Shown in pieces: positions 8,187-16,892 of a stretch of 64,000 nt of DNA. The position numbers and the translations under genes were made by a program. The stretch's first letter is position 1, and the number at the start of each line of letters is the position of its first letter. This stretch comes from Sinorhizobium fredii USDA 257. GTDB taxonomy: Bacteria > Pseudomonadota > Alphaproteobacteria > Rhizobiales > Rhizobiaceae. Under the pieces are notes generated by a model. That model was not told the DNA's origin, ran no database searches, and saw only the letters and a list, made by a program, of their open reading frames with translations. Location: contig NC_018000.1 in the NCBI RefSeq assembly GCF_000265205.3, positions 3,286,001 to 3,350,000 of the forward strand. The letters run 5' to 3'.

Positions 8187-10265
8187 TCAATACTCCAGAA
8201 GCCCGGTGATCTTCCGGCGAATCCGCTCGGTCGAGGGGACCGCCCAGTCGAGCAGGACAGGGTTATGCGGACTCGGTATATCGGGCATGGCCAGCCGCGA
8301 AACCGGGGCATCGAGATCGATGAAGGCTTCGTCCGCGACCGCAGCGGCGATTTCCGCCCCGAAGCCCGCGGTGCCGAGATCCTCGTGGACGATGAGGCAG
8401 CGACGGGTGCGGCGGACCGAGGAGAGCACGGCATTGCGGTCCCAGGGCATCAATGTCCTGAGATCGATGACGTCGGCGGAAATTCCCTCTGCCGCCTCTT
8501 CGCAACGGTGCACCATGGCGCCCCAGGTGACGATGGTGATGTCGTTGCCTTGGCGCGTGAACTTCGCCTTGCCGAAGGGCAGCGCGAAGTTGTCGCCGGG
8601 ATAGGGGCGCCGTGCCCAGGCGTGGTCCAGCATGGCGCGATGTTCGAAGAAGATCACCGGGTCGTTGCCGCGCAACGAGGTACGCAACAGCCCGACGGCA
8701 TCCTCGGCATTCGACGGAACGGCGACCTTCCAGCCGGGCTGATGGACGAAGGCGACCTCATTCGTCTGGCTGTGCCACGGATCTCCGCATTTGAAGAAGC
8801 CGCCGGGCATACGCAGGACGATCGGCGCGGCGAAGCGGTTGTTGGTCCGCCACCGGACCGTCCCGCAATCGTTGATCTGTTCGCTCGCCGGTTCCGCATA
8901 TTTGCGGAACTGGATTTCAGGCACGGGCACGAGGCCGGCCAGCGCCATCCCGACGGCGCGGCCGACAATGCCTTCCTCCGACAGCGACGTGTCGAAGACG
9001 CGGTCTGTGCCGTATTTTTCCTGCAGCCCCAGGGTGACGGCATGGACGCCGCCTTTCGGGCCGATATCCTCGCCGAACAGGATCACTCGGTCGTTGATCG
9101 ACATTTCGTGGTCGAGCGTCCGCCGGATCGCCGTCACCATGTTGATTCGCTGGCCGTCACCTGCCGCCCTCTCGGTCGTCTCCGGAGGCCGGTATCCGGC
9201 ACGGTGCTGACCGCCCATCACCTGCATCTCGCCCTCGAAGAAAACATTGCGGGTGACTGTTTCGGGATCTGCAATCGGTCGGGACTCTGCCTCGACCCGT
9301 GCCTTTTCGGCCATCGCCTTGGCAGCGCCGGCGGCCGCATCCCACTCCTCTTCGCTCAAGATGGCAGGAACCAGGTAAGCCTTGAGCCGCGGTAACGGGT
9401 CGCGTGCCCACTCGCTTCTGACGAGCTCTTCGCTCTTATAGGTCTGGGTATCCTGGAAGCTGTGTCCCTCGAGGCGAGGGACCCTCAACCGCAACAGGAC
9501 GGGCCGGCGTTCGTCGCGCACCAGGTCGACGGCGCCTCTGGTCAGGCGCGCGGCCTCTTGCGGATCGGAGCCGTCACCATCGAGGATGGTGAGGTTCTTC
9601 CAAGAGGCAAGATTGGCGGCGATGTTGCCCTCGGGCGTCTGCAAGGTGGAGGGTACCGAAATGCCGAAGCCGTTGTCTTCGATATAGAAGAGCATCGGCA
9701 GCCCCTGCGTCGTGGCGACCGTGAGCGCCGACCAGAAGCCATTGGAGGCGACCGAACCGTCGCCGCCGAGGACGACGGCGATGTCCCGGTCATAGTCCCC
9801 GTTCTTGAGCTGCTTGCTGAAATAGGTGATCGCCTGTGCCCATCCGGCCGTCGGCGTATATTGCGACCCGACGCCGCCGCACATCGGCAGCGCCGAGGCG
9901 CCGTTCGGATTGGGGTAGTTGAAGACGACGCCGATATCGCGGCCATCGGAATATCCTCCGGCGCGCGCCATGGCGGAGCCGAGCGCATCGGCCGGATCAA
10001 CGCCCAGCGACAATAGCAGCGGCCGCGAACGATAGTAGCCGCAGGCGGCGTCATGCCTTCCCGTGAGGTTCAGCCCCAGAAGGATCTGTGCCATGTCATG
10101 GCCGCGCGCCGAGAACTGATAGAGCACCTTCTTCTCCGGAACGAGGCGTTTTTCCTCCATCTCGTCGAGTTCCCGGGACAGGAGCATGAGATGCACGACC
10201 CGCTTCCAATCGATGCTCTCGTCCGGTGCGTTCCGCCGGTCTGGCTTGAGTGCCGCCTGTCCCAT
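8187..10265 (-). CDS. 2-oxoacid dehydrogenase E1, alpha-beta fusion
   Basis: One 692-residue frame holds both E1 subunits. The N-terminal half (to about residue 340) is E1 alpha, with the thiamine diphosphate/Mg motif GDGSVASNGFW...EDN. The C-terminal half (from about 370, NMVTAIRRTLDHEM) is E1 beta, with FGEDIGPKGGVHAVT and the conserved EGIVGRAVGMALAG region. In most BCKDH operons these are two genes, bkdA1 and bkdA2. Start 10265 has GGAGG ten bases upstream; a longer frame to 10319 lacks this. It is the first gene of the operon, divergent from an Lrp/AsnC regulator. Branched-chain specificity is inferred from the bkdR-like neighbour; another 2-oxoacid is possible. Confidence 0.85.
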   Translation of the reverse strand: MGQAALKPDRRNAPDESIDWKRVVHLMLLSRELDEMEEKRLVPEKKVLYQFSARGHDMAQILLGLNLTGRHDAACGYYRSRPLLLSLGVDPADALGSAMARAGGYSDGRDIGVVFNYPNPNGASALPMCGGVGSQYTPTAGWAQAITYFSKQLKNGDYDRDIAVVLGGDGSVASNGFWSALTVATTQGLPMLFYIEDNGFGISVPSTLQTPEGNIAANLASWKNLTILDGDGSDPQEAARLTRGAVDLVRDERRPVLLRLRVPRLEGHSFQDTQTYKSEELVRSEWARDPLPRLKAYLVPAILSEEEWDAAAGAAKAMAEKARVEAESRPIADPETVTRNVFFEGEMQVMGGQHRAGYRPPETTERAAGDGQRINMVTAIRRTLDHEMSINDRVILFGEDIGPKGGVHAVTLGLQEKYGTDRVFDTSLSEEGIVGRAVGMALAGLVPVPEIQFRKYAEPASEQINDCGTVRWRTNNRFAAPIVLRMPGGFFKCGDPWHSQTNEVAFVHQPGWKVAVPSNAEDAVGLLRTSLRGNDPVIFFEHRAMLDHAWARRPYPGDNFALPFGKAKFTRQGNDITIVTWGAMVHRCEEAAEGISADVIDLRTLMPWDRNAVLSSVRRTRRCLIVHEDLGTAGFGAEIAAAVADEAFIDLDAPVSRLAMPDIPSPHNPVLLDWAVPSTERIRRKITGLLEY

Positions 10266-10348
10266 CTTTCGATATCCTCCCAAATTCCTCATTGGAAGAA
10301 TAGCTCGTCTCAGGCGCAAATCGGTTTCAATCTTAGGGATTTTTCGGT

Positions 10349-10358
10349 ATCAATTGAT
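10349..10358. promoter_or_regulatory. Palindrome in bkd/Lrp divergent promoter region
   Basis: The perfect 10-bp palindrome ATCAATTGAT lies in the 122-bp gap between the divergent E1 fusion and the Lrp/AsnC gene. The gap is unusually AT-rich for this window. It is a candidate binding site for the Lrp-type regulator; this is inferred from position and symmetry only. Confidence 0.35.
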
Positions 10359-10387
10359 GAGTTTGTTTCATTTTCATTAGGATTTTG

Positions 10388-10855
10388 ATGAACATGTTCA
10401 ATTTCGACGCGATCGACCGAAAAATCCTGAGGGTTCTTCAGGAACAGGCCGATATCAGCCATGCCGCATTGGCAGAGGCGGTCGGTGCTTCACCGGCCTC
10501 GTGCTGGCGGCGTATCAAGGCCCTCGATACCGCCGGCGTGCTCGGAAAGGCCGTGCGGCTCGTCAATCCCGACATGGTCGGGCGCGGGTTGAACGTCTTC
10601 TGCCACGTGCGGATGAAATCGCACGATCCGACCGCGCGCCGCAGCTTCGAGCGCTTCGTCGAGAGCCACGAAGAAGTGCTGGAATGCTATTCGATGTCGG
10701 GCGAGTGGGATTATCTGTTGCGTGTCGTCGTCGCGGATGTTGCGGATTACGAACGATTGCTGATGCACGGCATCCTGACGCATGACGCGGTCGCGAATTC
10801 GTCGTCGCATTTCGCCCTGAAGAGCGTGAAATACTCGACCGCTGTTCCGGTGTGA
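10388..10855 (+). CDS. Lrp/AsnC regulator, BkdR-like
   Basis: About 155 residues with the N-terminal winged helix typical of Lrp/AsnC (FDAIDRKILRVLQEQADISHAALAEAVGASPASCWRRIKAL) and the C-terminal RAM ligand-binding domain (CYSMSGEWDYLLRVVVADVADYERL). It is divergent from the 2-oxoacid dehydrogenase operon, the arrangement of bkdR, so it probably activates that operon in response to branched-chain amino acids. Start could be ATG 10388 or 10394. Confidence is high for the family, moderate for the target. Confidence 0.88.
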   Translation: MNMFNFDAIDRKILRVLQEQADISHAALAEAVGASPASCWRRIKALDTAGVLGKAVRLVNPDMVGRGLNVFCHVRMKSHDPTARRSFERFVESHEEVLECYSMSGEWDYLLRVVVADVADYERLLMHGILTHDAVANSSSHFALKSVKYSTAVPV

Positions 10856-10859
10856 TGCT

Positions 10860-10890
10860 CTACAGCGCCATGCGCCATTCAGACGCAAAG
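10860..10890. repeat. Truncated copy of palindromic intergenic repeat
   Basis: CTACAGCGCCATGCGCCATTC and the following AGACGCAAAG match the left arm and centre of the complete copies at 16830 and 34540. The right arm (GTCGCTGTAG) is missing, and the paaX-like stop begins at 10892. It lies between the convergent ends of the Lrp and paaX-like genes. Confidence 0.6.
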
Positions 10891-10891
10891 C

Positions 10892-11779
10892 CTAGGCGAC
10901 CTGTGTTTCGAGGTGCGAAAGACGCTTCTCCGTCTCCTCAGTCACGGCACTGAGCGGACCGGAGCCACTGATGAAGGAGCGCCCGACGTGGTCGTCGGCG
11001 GAAGGAGACAAGTGCCGGTAAAGCGCGGCGAAGAGGCGGCGCGCCTCGATGCCGGGCCAATCCGGAGGCAAAGCGGCGGCGGGCAAGCGGGGATCATGCA
11101 GCAGGACGGTGCGGAAGCGATGGATCAGAAGCAGCCGCATTGTCAGCGCCGTAGCCGGTGCAAGGGGGCGCTTCCCTGCCAAACGGAGAACCGGGCCGAA
11201 CTGATCGAGGAACGTGTGATAGGCGGCGGCGTGCGGGGCGAGATTCCAGTAGGCCTCGACGAAGGCCGCCAGTGCCTTCGGATCGGGCGAGTCGGCACGA
11301 AGGATCAGGGCGTCGGCCGATGCTGGCGCCTGCCTTGCCGGCCCGATTGCCAGGCGCGGGTCCAGCCGCGCATAGCCGGCGCGCTCGAGGGCCTGCATCC
11401 TTTCCTCGGCTTCAGCGCCGGTCAGATGCACGAGCTGCCAGCTTTCCTCTGGAACGCCGCCGAAAATGATGCGCGCCGCGGAGGCGAACTCGCTGCCGGC
11501 TGCTCTTGAGAGCCGGTAGTAGCTGCGACGTCCCTCCCTCTCGCCTAAAAGCTGGCCGGCGGCAACGAGTCGCGACACGGCCGTCCGCACCAGCGTTTCG
11601 CTGATCCCGACGGCGGCGCAGGTCTCGATCAGATTGCCGATCCACACGACGCCGCCGCGGGGCTCCACGACGTCTCCATAGATCGTCACGATGAAGCCGG
11701 CTGCCTTCAGGGGTGTCTGAGCGAGGATGTTTTCGACGCGTTCCGTGACGCGCTCGTCTGCCCCATTGCCTGCTGACAT
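10892..11779 (-). CDS. PaaX-family transcriptional regulator
   Basis: About 295 residues. The N-terminal winged helix (ILTIYGDVVEPRGGVVWIGNLIETCAAVGISETLVRTAVSRLVAAGQL region) and the following EGRRSYYRLS motif are characteristic of PaaX, the phenylacetyl-CoA-responsive repressor. The C-terminal domain (FLDQFGPVL..., LLLIHRFRTVLLHDPRLPAALLP-like) also fits. No phenylacetate catabolic gene lies in the window, so the target is elsewhere or different. ATG 11779 follows a GTG at 11782. The TfuA-like gene lies 123 bp upstream on the same strand. Confidence 0.85.
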   Translation of the reverse strand: MSAGNGADERVTERVENILAQTPLKAAGFIVTIYGDVVEPRGGVVWIGNLIETCAAVGISETLVRTAVSRLVAAGQLLGEREGRRSYYRLSRAAGSEFASAARIIFGGVPEESWQLVHLTGAEAEERMQALERAGYARLDPRLAIGPARQAPASADALILRADSPDPKALAAFVEAYWNLAPHAAAYHTFLDQFGPVLRLAGKRPLAPATALTMRLLLIHRFRTVLLHDPRLPAAALPPDWPGIEARRLFAALYRHLSPSADDHVGRSFISGSGPLSAVTEETEKRLSHLETQVA

Positions 11780-11902
11780 CACTCGACTCGCCTTCTCTCC
11801 GCCTGCGGCCCCTCATCACATTTCACGGGCGGCGGCAGAAGACAATCGGGATTGGCGCCCACAATCGCGGAGTGGTGGCGGTGGGCCACAGTGCCCAAGC
11901 GC

Positions 11903-12631
11903 TCAGACATCCGCCTTTGCATTGGAGAGCGGCAACTGGCCCAGTATCGTCGTCCAAAGACTGGTCGCGTTGAATGTCCACTCCTGCGGCGGAGCATGGC
12001 GTTCCGCCGGCATCCGTCGCAGCGCTTCGAGAAGTTCGAGCGCATCGATACGTTTTTGGTCGACATATGCGGCGCGCAGCATCGCCGCATCCATTCCCGG
12101 CGAAAGCCTTGAGCGGGCAAGGATTGCGGACCAGGTCCGTTCCTTGTAGAACAAGCTTGCCGCCGCATCCTCGATGATGGCCGCATCCGAGGCGGACAGG
12201 AGGTCCTGTTCGGTGAGGTGACGAAGTGTGGCGCGTAGATTGACGAGCGGCACGGTAAGCGCTGCGTAGTCGAGTTCCTCCGGCGCATGCAGCAGCGCCA
12301 CATCCGAATCGTCCGCCGTTTCGCCGACAACATATTGACGAAAAACCTCACCGATCCCGACCATGCCGAAAGGGGCGCATTCAGCCGCCCGCAGGGCGCC
12401 CATGCTGGCGGCACCGAGGACCACGACTCCCTCGGAGAGGGCGAACAGTATTTCCTTGTGCCAGACCGGGGCGACGTACTCGAAATTGCCATCGATCAGG
12501 CCGATCGCTGTCGCCCCGTCATATACGGCGCGGACGATATCGCCCTGGGTGGCGGGCGGCCGGATCGCCAGTGCGTCGCCGACTATCTTCGCCGCATCGG
12601 GGATAGTCGGGCCGACGAACACGACTTTCAT
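11903..12631 (-). CDS. TfuA-like protein, no YcaO partner nearby
   Basis: 242 residues with the TfuA-domain signature: an N-terminal VVFVGPTI, a central DGNFEYVAPVWHKEILFALSEGVVVLGAASMGALRAAE and a VGEIFRQYV-like segment. TfuA was named from the trifolitoxin region of Rhizobium and usually works next to YcaO, an ATP-dependent azoline/thioamide-forming enzyme, to supply or guide sulfur for peptide or protein backbone modification. Here the neighbours are a PaaX-like and an XRE regulator; no YcaO is in the window. ATG 12631 is well defined. The family call is strong; the function is unknown. Confidence 0.85.
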   Translation of the reverse strand: MKVVFVGPTIPDAAKIVGDALAIRPPATQGDIVRAVYDGATAIGLIDGNFEYVAPVWHKEILFALSEGVVVLGAASMGALRAAECAPFGMVGIGEVFRQYVVGETADDSDVALLHAPEELDYAALTVPLVNLRATLRHLTEQDLLSASDAAIIEDAAASLFYKERTWSAILARSRLSPGMDAAMLRAAYVDQKRIDALELLEALRRMPAERHAPPQEWTFNATSLWTTILGQLPLSNAKADV

Positions 12632-12731
12632 GGGGATTCCGCAAAGGGAAACATTAAAGACCGCGCCGCGTGCCTTGTGCGAAGGCGACCGATTGTCCTC
12701 TTGCTCTTCGACGCCAGCGACCGCAGGTTGA

Positions 12732-13184
12732 TCAGCCGTGCAAGGGTTCCGTATGGTGGGCCGCCGACGGCACGGCCGTCTGTTCCGTCTCGCCCGACTG
12801 CGCCATGGCGGCGACGAGAGCGATGATCTTCTTCCGCAACACTGGATCGGCGATCTTCAGGAAGGCGCGGTTGAGGGCGATTCCCTCTTTCGAAGCGACG
12901 AAGGAAGAAATTTCGTGCGACTCATGCACGTCGGCCGCAGTCTCGCGCGACTGGGGCCCTTCGTCCTGCTGAAAGAAAAAGCTCGGATGAACGCCGAGAA
13001 TGTCAGCGATCGCCTGCAAGCGGCTGGCGCCGATGCGGTTTGTGCCCTTCTCGTATTTCTGCACTTGCTGGAATGTGATGCCGAGACCGTCGGCGAGTTT
13101 TTCCTGGCTCATTCCGACCATCAACCTGCGCATTCGGACCCGCGAACCGACGAAGGTATCGATCGGATTTGGATTCTTCTTCAT
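12732..13184 (-). CDS. XRE-family helix-turn-helix regulator
   Basis: 150 residues. The Cro/C1 helix-turn-helix spans about 13-67 (VGSRVRMRRLMVGMSQEKLADGLGITFQQVQKYEKGTNRIGASRL). The FFFQQDEG segment and low-complexity tail are typical of the expanded rhizobial family that includes PraR/PhrR-like proteins. The AT-rich sequence just upstream (TTATATATAA, 13215-13224) probably contains the promoter. It is transcribed toward the TfuA-like gene, 100 bp away, so it could share a transcript, but no link is shown. Confidence 0.85.
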   Translation of the reverse strand: MKKNPNPIDTFVGSRVRMRRLMVGMSQEKLADGLGITFQQVQKYEKGTNRIGASRLQAIADILGVHPSFFFQQDEGPQSRETAADVHESHEISSFVASKEGIALNRAFLKIADPVLRKKIIALVAAMAQSGETEQTAVPSAAHHTEPLHG

Positions 13185-13335
13185 CTGCGATTCTCCTCGC
13201 GATCTTTCGTCCTAGTTATATATAAGTCTGCTCGAATACGCGAGCGGATGCAATCACTGCGCGCTAAATTCTACGGTTGAAATGGCGCTTTTGCGGCAAG
13301 GGTGCGTGGCGGCCTTGGGTAAACGTCAGACGCGG

Positions 13336-13968
13336 TTAGAACTCGGCCAAGTTGAGCGCAGCCGAAGCAAGAGCGGCCAGGCCGAAAGCGATGAGGACGA
13401 GCCCGGAAATGCGCGAGGTCCAGGCGGCAAAACCGTCAGGCAGCCTGGTCTTGGCGAGGGCGATACCGCCGCTCAGGAGCAACCACCAGCCGAGTGATCC
13501 GAGGAAGACACCAGCGACAACGATCGCCGCGCTCATTCCATCACCAACGGCGGCGAGGCCGAAGCCCGCAAAGATGGCGGCGAAGGTCAGGATGGTGGTC
13601 GGGTTCGCCATCGTCAGGAGGAACGTCGCAGTCGTCATGTGCAACAGATCACGGGCGCCGATTACGGCCGCCGCCGCAACCGGCCGGGGCTTCAATCCGC
13701 GCCAGCCGAGCCACAGCATGAAGGCACCGCCGACGAGCCCGAGGGGAACCGAAAGCGTCGAGAGAAACGTCGCAAAAGCCGCGAAGCCCGCGGCCGCCAT
13801 CAACGCGTAGGTCGCGTCGGCAAGCGCCGTCCCGAGACCGCCTGCGACGCCGGCCCAGAAACCGCGTTCGAGCGTGCGGCTGATGCAAAGCGTGCCGATC
13901 GGTCCAAGCGGCGCGGCAATGGCAAGCCCGAGAAGCAGTCCTTTTGCAAAAAGCAATGCGGTCATCAT
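13336..13968 (-). CDS. LysE-family amino-acid exporter
   Basis: About 210 residues of the LysE/RhtB translocator family, with six predicted hydrophobic segments. The N-terminal GLAIAAPLGPIGTLCISRTLERGFWAGVAGGLG is the family signature (GxxPGP-like turn with conserved proline), and MANPTTILTFAAIF lies mid-protein. ATG 13968 overlaps the stop of the Lrp gene (ATGATGA), so the pair is translationally coupled. It probably exports one or more amino acids from the inner membrane under control of that regulator. Substrate is not evident. Confidence 0.88.
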   Translation of the reverse strand: MMTALLFAKGLLLGLAIAAPLGPIGTLCISRTLERGFWAGVAGGLGTALADATYALMAAAGFAAFATFLSTLSVPLGLVGGAFMLWLGWRGLKPRPVAAAAVIGARDLLHMTTATFLLTMANPTTILTFAAIFAGFGLAAVGDGMSAAIVVAGVFLGSLGWWLLLSGGIALAKTRLPDGFAAWTSRISGLVLIAFGLAALASAALNLAEF

Positions 13969-14435
13969 CTCCCTCGTTTCGCTTCGTCCGCCGCAGGCAA
14001 GGTCACGGGTCGTTCCGCGGCGGTGGAGAGCGCGATGACGGTCTCGCTCCGGGCGAGATAGCGGCGCGCTTTCAGTTCCGCCAGAAACGGTTCGATGTCG
14101 CCGAGCGCCGGCATGCGCACCTTGGCGCAATAGGACCATGCGCCGGTCACGTGATGACACTCCGCAACCGCCGGATGCGAGGCGATGAAGCTGCGGAACT
14201 CGCTCTCGTCGGCGTCAGTCGCCAGGGCGATCCAGACGAAGGCAAGCACGTCGAAGCCGAGGATCCGGTGGTCGACATCGAGCGTGAAGCGGCGGATGAC
14301 GCCATTTGTCACCAGACGGCGGATGCGTTCGTTGACCGCCGAGGGAGAGAGGTCCACCGCCGCGCCAATGTCGGTCAAAGAGGTGCGGGCGTCTTCGGCC
14401 AGAATTCCAACGATTTTTCTGTCTGTAGAGTCCAT
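13965..14435 (-). CDS. Lrp/AsnC-family regulator of the LysE exporter
   Basis: 156 residues. The N-terminal winged helix (MDSTDRKIVGILAEDARTSLTDIGAAVDLSPSAVNERIRRL) is followed by a RAM domain (FDVLAFVWIALATDADESEF..., HHVTGAWSYCAKVRMP). It is cotranscribed with and overlaps the LysE-type exporter, a common arrangement in which an Lrp-type sensor controls export of an amino acid in excess. The short AT-rich leader at 14436-14477 separates it from the LacI gene on the same strand. Confidence 0.9.
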   Translation of the reverse strand: MDSTDRKIVGILAEDARTSLTDIGAAVDLSPSAVNERIRRLVTNGVIRRFTLDVDHRILGFDVLAFVWIALATDADESEFRSFIASHPAVAECHHVTGAWSYCAKVRMPALGDIEPFLAELKARRYLARSETVIALSTAAERPVTLPAADEAKRGR

Positions 14436-14477
14436 TGCAGAAAAATATATGGAAATGAGGAAGATGTACAGAGGATG

Positions 14478-15554
14478 CTAAGTCTTGCCCAGCGACAGGT
14501 CGATGTCCTTCAGGGCGTCGAGTGGACCCGTAAGTGCCGTCCTCGGCGGCACGAGCTCCGGCTCGACGAGATGTATTCGCGGCGCCGCCCGAGGTTGGTC
14601 GATGACCTCGAAGGCCTTGGCGATCATCCCCTCGACATTTTGCCGGATCATGATGACGGGGAAGGGCAGGAACGAGGCGAAGGGATCGTAGTCGTAACAG
14701 CCGACGACGAGGTCCTTGAAATTGTCGTGCGGATGCTCGGCCATGAAGCGCAGCAAGCCTTCGAAGTTGATCGACGAGTTGACGAAGAGGCCGCGGGGCA
14801 ACTTGCCATGCCCCGCGTAGAAGGCCTCGAAAGCCTTTCGCGCGTTGTTCGCGGCGTAGCCGGTCGGCTGGATGCATTCGTCTGGATCATCCCCGAGCAG
14901 TTCCTGTTTGACGGCACGGAAGCCGCGGATGCGCTCGTGGCTCGCATGGTCGTTGCGGCCGCCAAACAGATAAAGGTCGTTCGGCTCGAGCGGGCGGTCG
15001 GCGGGAAAGTGGCGGATGATCGCTTCGGTCAGGAGCCGGCCGCCTTCGAAATTGTCGCTGATGACGGACGGGACCTTCGTGCCGGGGAGGTCGATATTGA
15101 TGTGCTTCAGCCCGGCCGCCTCGCAGACCTCGTGGACCCCGTCCGGATCCGTCGCGCCGCAGATGAACAATTCGTCGATGGAATAGGAGATCAGCGTTTC
15201 GGCCGTCCTGCGCTCCTCATCGGGATCGCGGCTGGCGCTGACCACGATCGGGCACTGGCCCTTGCTGCGCACATGCGCCTCGAAGGTCTGGGCGAGAGAG
15301 GAGAAGTAGCGGTTGTCGTGCACGGGTAACAGCAGCCCGACGAGTCCGGAGCGCGAACTGCGCAAGCCGCGTGCCTGGCGGTTCGCCGTATATTGGTGTG
15401 TCTCGGCGAGGCTGCGGATGAGTTCGGCGGTGCTTTCCTTGATGCGCCGCTTGCGCCAGGTGCCGTTCAGCACTGCGCTCACCGTCGAGGGCGAACTGCC
15501 CGAGAGCACCGACAGATCGTAGATCGTCGCCTTTTTCTTGCCGCTGTTCGCCAT
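14478..15554 (-). CDS. LacI-family regulator of the sugar ABC operon
   Basis: 358 residues from ATG 15554, preceded by GAGGAGGCTCAG as ribosome site; the frame extends upstream without one. A LacI helix-turn-helix is at the N terminus (KATIYDLSVLSGSSPSTVSAVLNGTWRKRRIKESTAELI) and a periplasmic-binding-like effector domain follows (GLVGLLLPVHDNRYFSSLAQTFE..., GGRNDHASHERIRGFRAV). It is divergent from the sugar-binding protein gene. A near-perfect palindrome at 15621-15642 between them is its likely operator. Effector unknown, presumably the transported sugar. Confidence 0.9.
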   Translation of the reverse strand: MANSGKKKATIYDLSVLSGSSPSTVSAVLNGTWRKRRIKESTAELIRSLAETHQYTANRQARGLRSSRSGLVGLLLPVHDNRYFSSLAQTFEAHVRSKGQCPIVVSASRDPDEERRTAETLISYSIDELFICGATDPDGVHEVCEAAGLKHINIDLPGTKVPSVISDNFEGGRLLTEAIIRHFPADRPLEPNDLYLFGGRNDHASHERIRGFRAVKQELLGDDPDECIQPTGYAANNARKAFEAFYAGHGKLPRGLFVNSSINFEGLLRFMAEHPHDNFKDLVVGCYDYDPFASFLPFPVIMIRQNVEGMIAKAFEVIDQPRAAPRIHLVEPELVPPRTALTGPLDALKDIDLSLGKT

Positions 15555-15620
15555 CTGAGCCTCCTCGAATCTCTTAGAGCCGATTTCCGCTTGACGAAGG
15601 ATTAAGTCTGCAGGATAGTC

Positions 15621-15642
15621 TTTGCACCATCGATTGTGCAAA
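15621..15642. promoter_or_regulatory. LacI-type operator candidate
   Basis: A 22-bp near-palindrome has arms TTTGCAC and GTGCAAA around an ATCGAT centre; only one symmetric pair mismatches. It sits 67 bp upstream of the LacI gene start and about 150 bp before the binding-protein gene. A half-site-like ATCAATTGTGCA follows at about 15651. Symmetry around a central CG and the divergent context fit LacI-family operators. Confidence 0.6.
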
Positions 15643-15794
15643 TGAGAAATATCAATTGTGCAGTGCTTTGGGTCGTCTGAGGAGGCGACGGTCAGCGGCG
15701 GGAAATTTGCTTCTCGTCAATGGAGGATTGAACTGGAGGCCGGCGCGTCAGCGCCCGGGAGAGTTCCCGCTGCGGGAACCTGTGGAGGAGAGAC

Positions 15795-16787
15795 ATGATC
15801 AAGACATTTCTTGCTGCCGCTCTGGCGGCTTCGCTTTCGCTCGCCGGTGCCTTTTCCGTCGCGGCGCAGGATGCGCCGAAGGTCGGCGTGGTCGTCAAGA
15901 TCGGCGGCATTCCGTGGTTCAACGCCATGGAAGCGGGTATCAAGGAGCGAGGCCAGCAGCTCGGCCTCGACGCCTTCATGGTCGGCCCCACCAGCGCCGA
16001 CCCTGCGCTGCAGGTCCGTGCCATCGAGGATCTGATCGCCCAGGGTGTGAAAGTCATTGGCGTGGTGCCGAATGACGCCAAGGTGCTCGAGCCGGTCCTC
16101 ACCAAGGCCAAGGAAAAGGGCATCATCGTCATCACGCATGAGTCCCCAAGCCAGAAGGGCGCCGACTGGGATTTCGAGCTTGCTTCATCTCAGGGTTTCG
16201 GTGAGGCGCATGGCAAGCTGCTCGCAGAGAAAATGGGCGGCAAGGGCGAATATGCGGTGTTCGTCGGCTCGCTGACCGTACCGCTGCACAACGCCTGGGC
16301 AGATGCGGCGATCGCCTATATCAAGAAGAACTATCCTGAGATGACGCTGGTCGGCGAACGCTACGGCGTCGCCGAGGACGTCGACAAGAGCCGTTCGACG
16401 GCCCTCGACCTGATCTCCGCTCACCCGAACCTGAAGGGCTTCCTCGCCTTCGGCAGCCAAGGCCCGATCGGCGCCGGCCGCGCCATCGAAGAACGCCGCA
16501 AGGTGGGTGAGATCTTTGTTCTCGGTCCCTTCTCGCCCGGACAGGGCCAGAAGCTGGTGAAGTCCGACGCGATCTCCGGCGGCTTCATGTGGAATCCGAA
16601 GCAGGCCGGCGAAGTCTTTGTAACGATGGCCGATAAGCTCCTCAAGGGCGAGGAGATCAAGGACGGCGACGAGATCGAAGGCCTCGGCGTGGTCCATCCG
16701 GATTTCCAGAACCGCAACATCATCGTCGACCAGCTCGTGCCGATCAACAAGGACACGGTCGCCGATCTCGCTGCGATGGGTCTCTAG
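15795..16787 (+). CDS. Sugar ABC substrate-binding protein (ribose/rhamnose type)
   Basis: 330 residues with a clear signal peptide (MIKTFLAAALAASLSLAGAFSVAAQ). It is a periplasmic binding protein of the LacI/ribose type (PKVGVVVKIGGIPWFNAMEAGIKERGQQLGLDAFM). GGAGGAGAGAC precedes ATG 15795. It is the first gene of an operon with ATPase, two permeases, an epimerase-like protein, FGGY kinase and class II aldolase. A palindromic repeat follows it at 16830. The binding pocket cannot be read for specificity, but the downstream enzymes point to a ketose or deoxy-sugar. Confidence 0.9.
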   Translation: MIKTFLAAALAASLSLAGAFSVAAQDAPKVGVVVKIGGIPWFNAMEAGIKERGQQLGLDAFMVGPTSADPALQVRAIEDLIAQGVKVIGVVPNDAKVLEPVLTKAKEKGIIVITHESPSQKGADWDFELASSQGFGEAHGKLLAEKMGGKGEYAVFVGSLTVPLHNAWADAAIAYIKKNYPEMTLVGERYGVAEDVDKSRSTALDLISAHPNLKGFLAFGSQGPIGAGRAIEERRKVGEIFVLGPFSPGQGQKLVKSDAISGGFMWNPKQAGEVFVTMADKLLKGEEIKDGDEIEGLGVVHPDFQNRNIIVDQLVPINKDTVADLAAMGL

Positions 16788-16829
16788 ACCGCAACGGCTT
16801 CGGGCGGGATGCCGCGCCGCGCATCCCGT

Positions 16830-16892
16830 CTACAGCGCCGCGCGTCTGATCAGACGCGCAAAGGTCGCTGTAGCACTTTGAATTGCTGCATG
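16830..16892. repeat. Palindromic intergenic repeat, complete copy
   Basis: Outer arms CTACAGCG (16830) and CGCTGTAG (16866-16873) enclose the perfect palindrome GCGCGTCTGATCAGACGCGC (16840-16859), followed by a conserved GCACTTTGAATTGCTGCATG flank. A second copy is at 34540 and a truncated one at 10860. It lies between the binding-protein gene and the ATPase gene, so in mRNA it would form a stable hairpin. I recall similar mosaic repeats from rhizobia but could not check the family. Confidence 0.75.

Noticed and set aside
13965..15329. Plus-strand frame over the Lrp and LacI genes
   Set aside because: Shadow of the two minus-strand regulators, whose motifs are clear.
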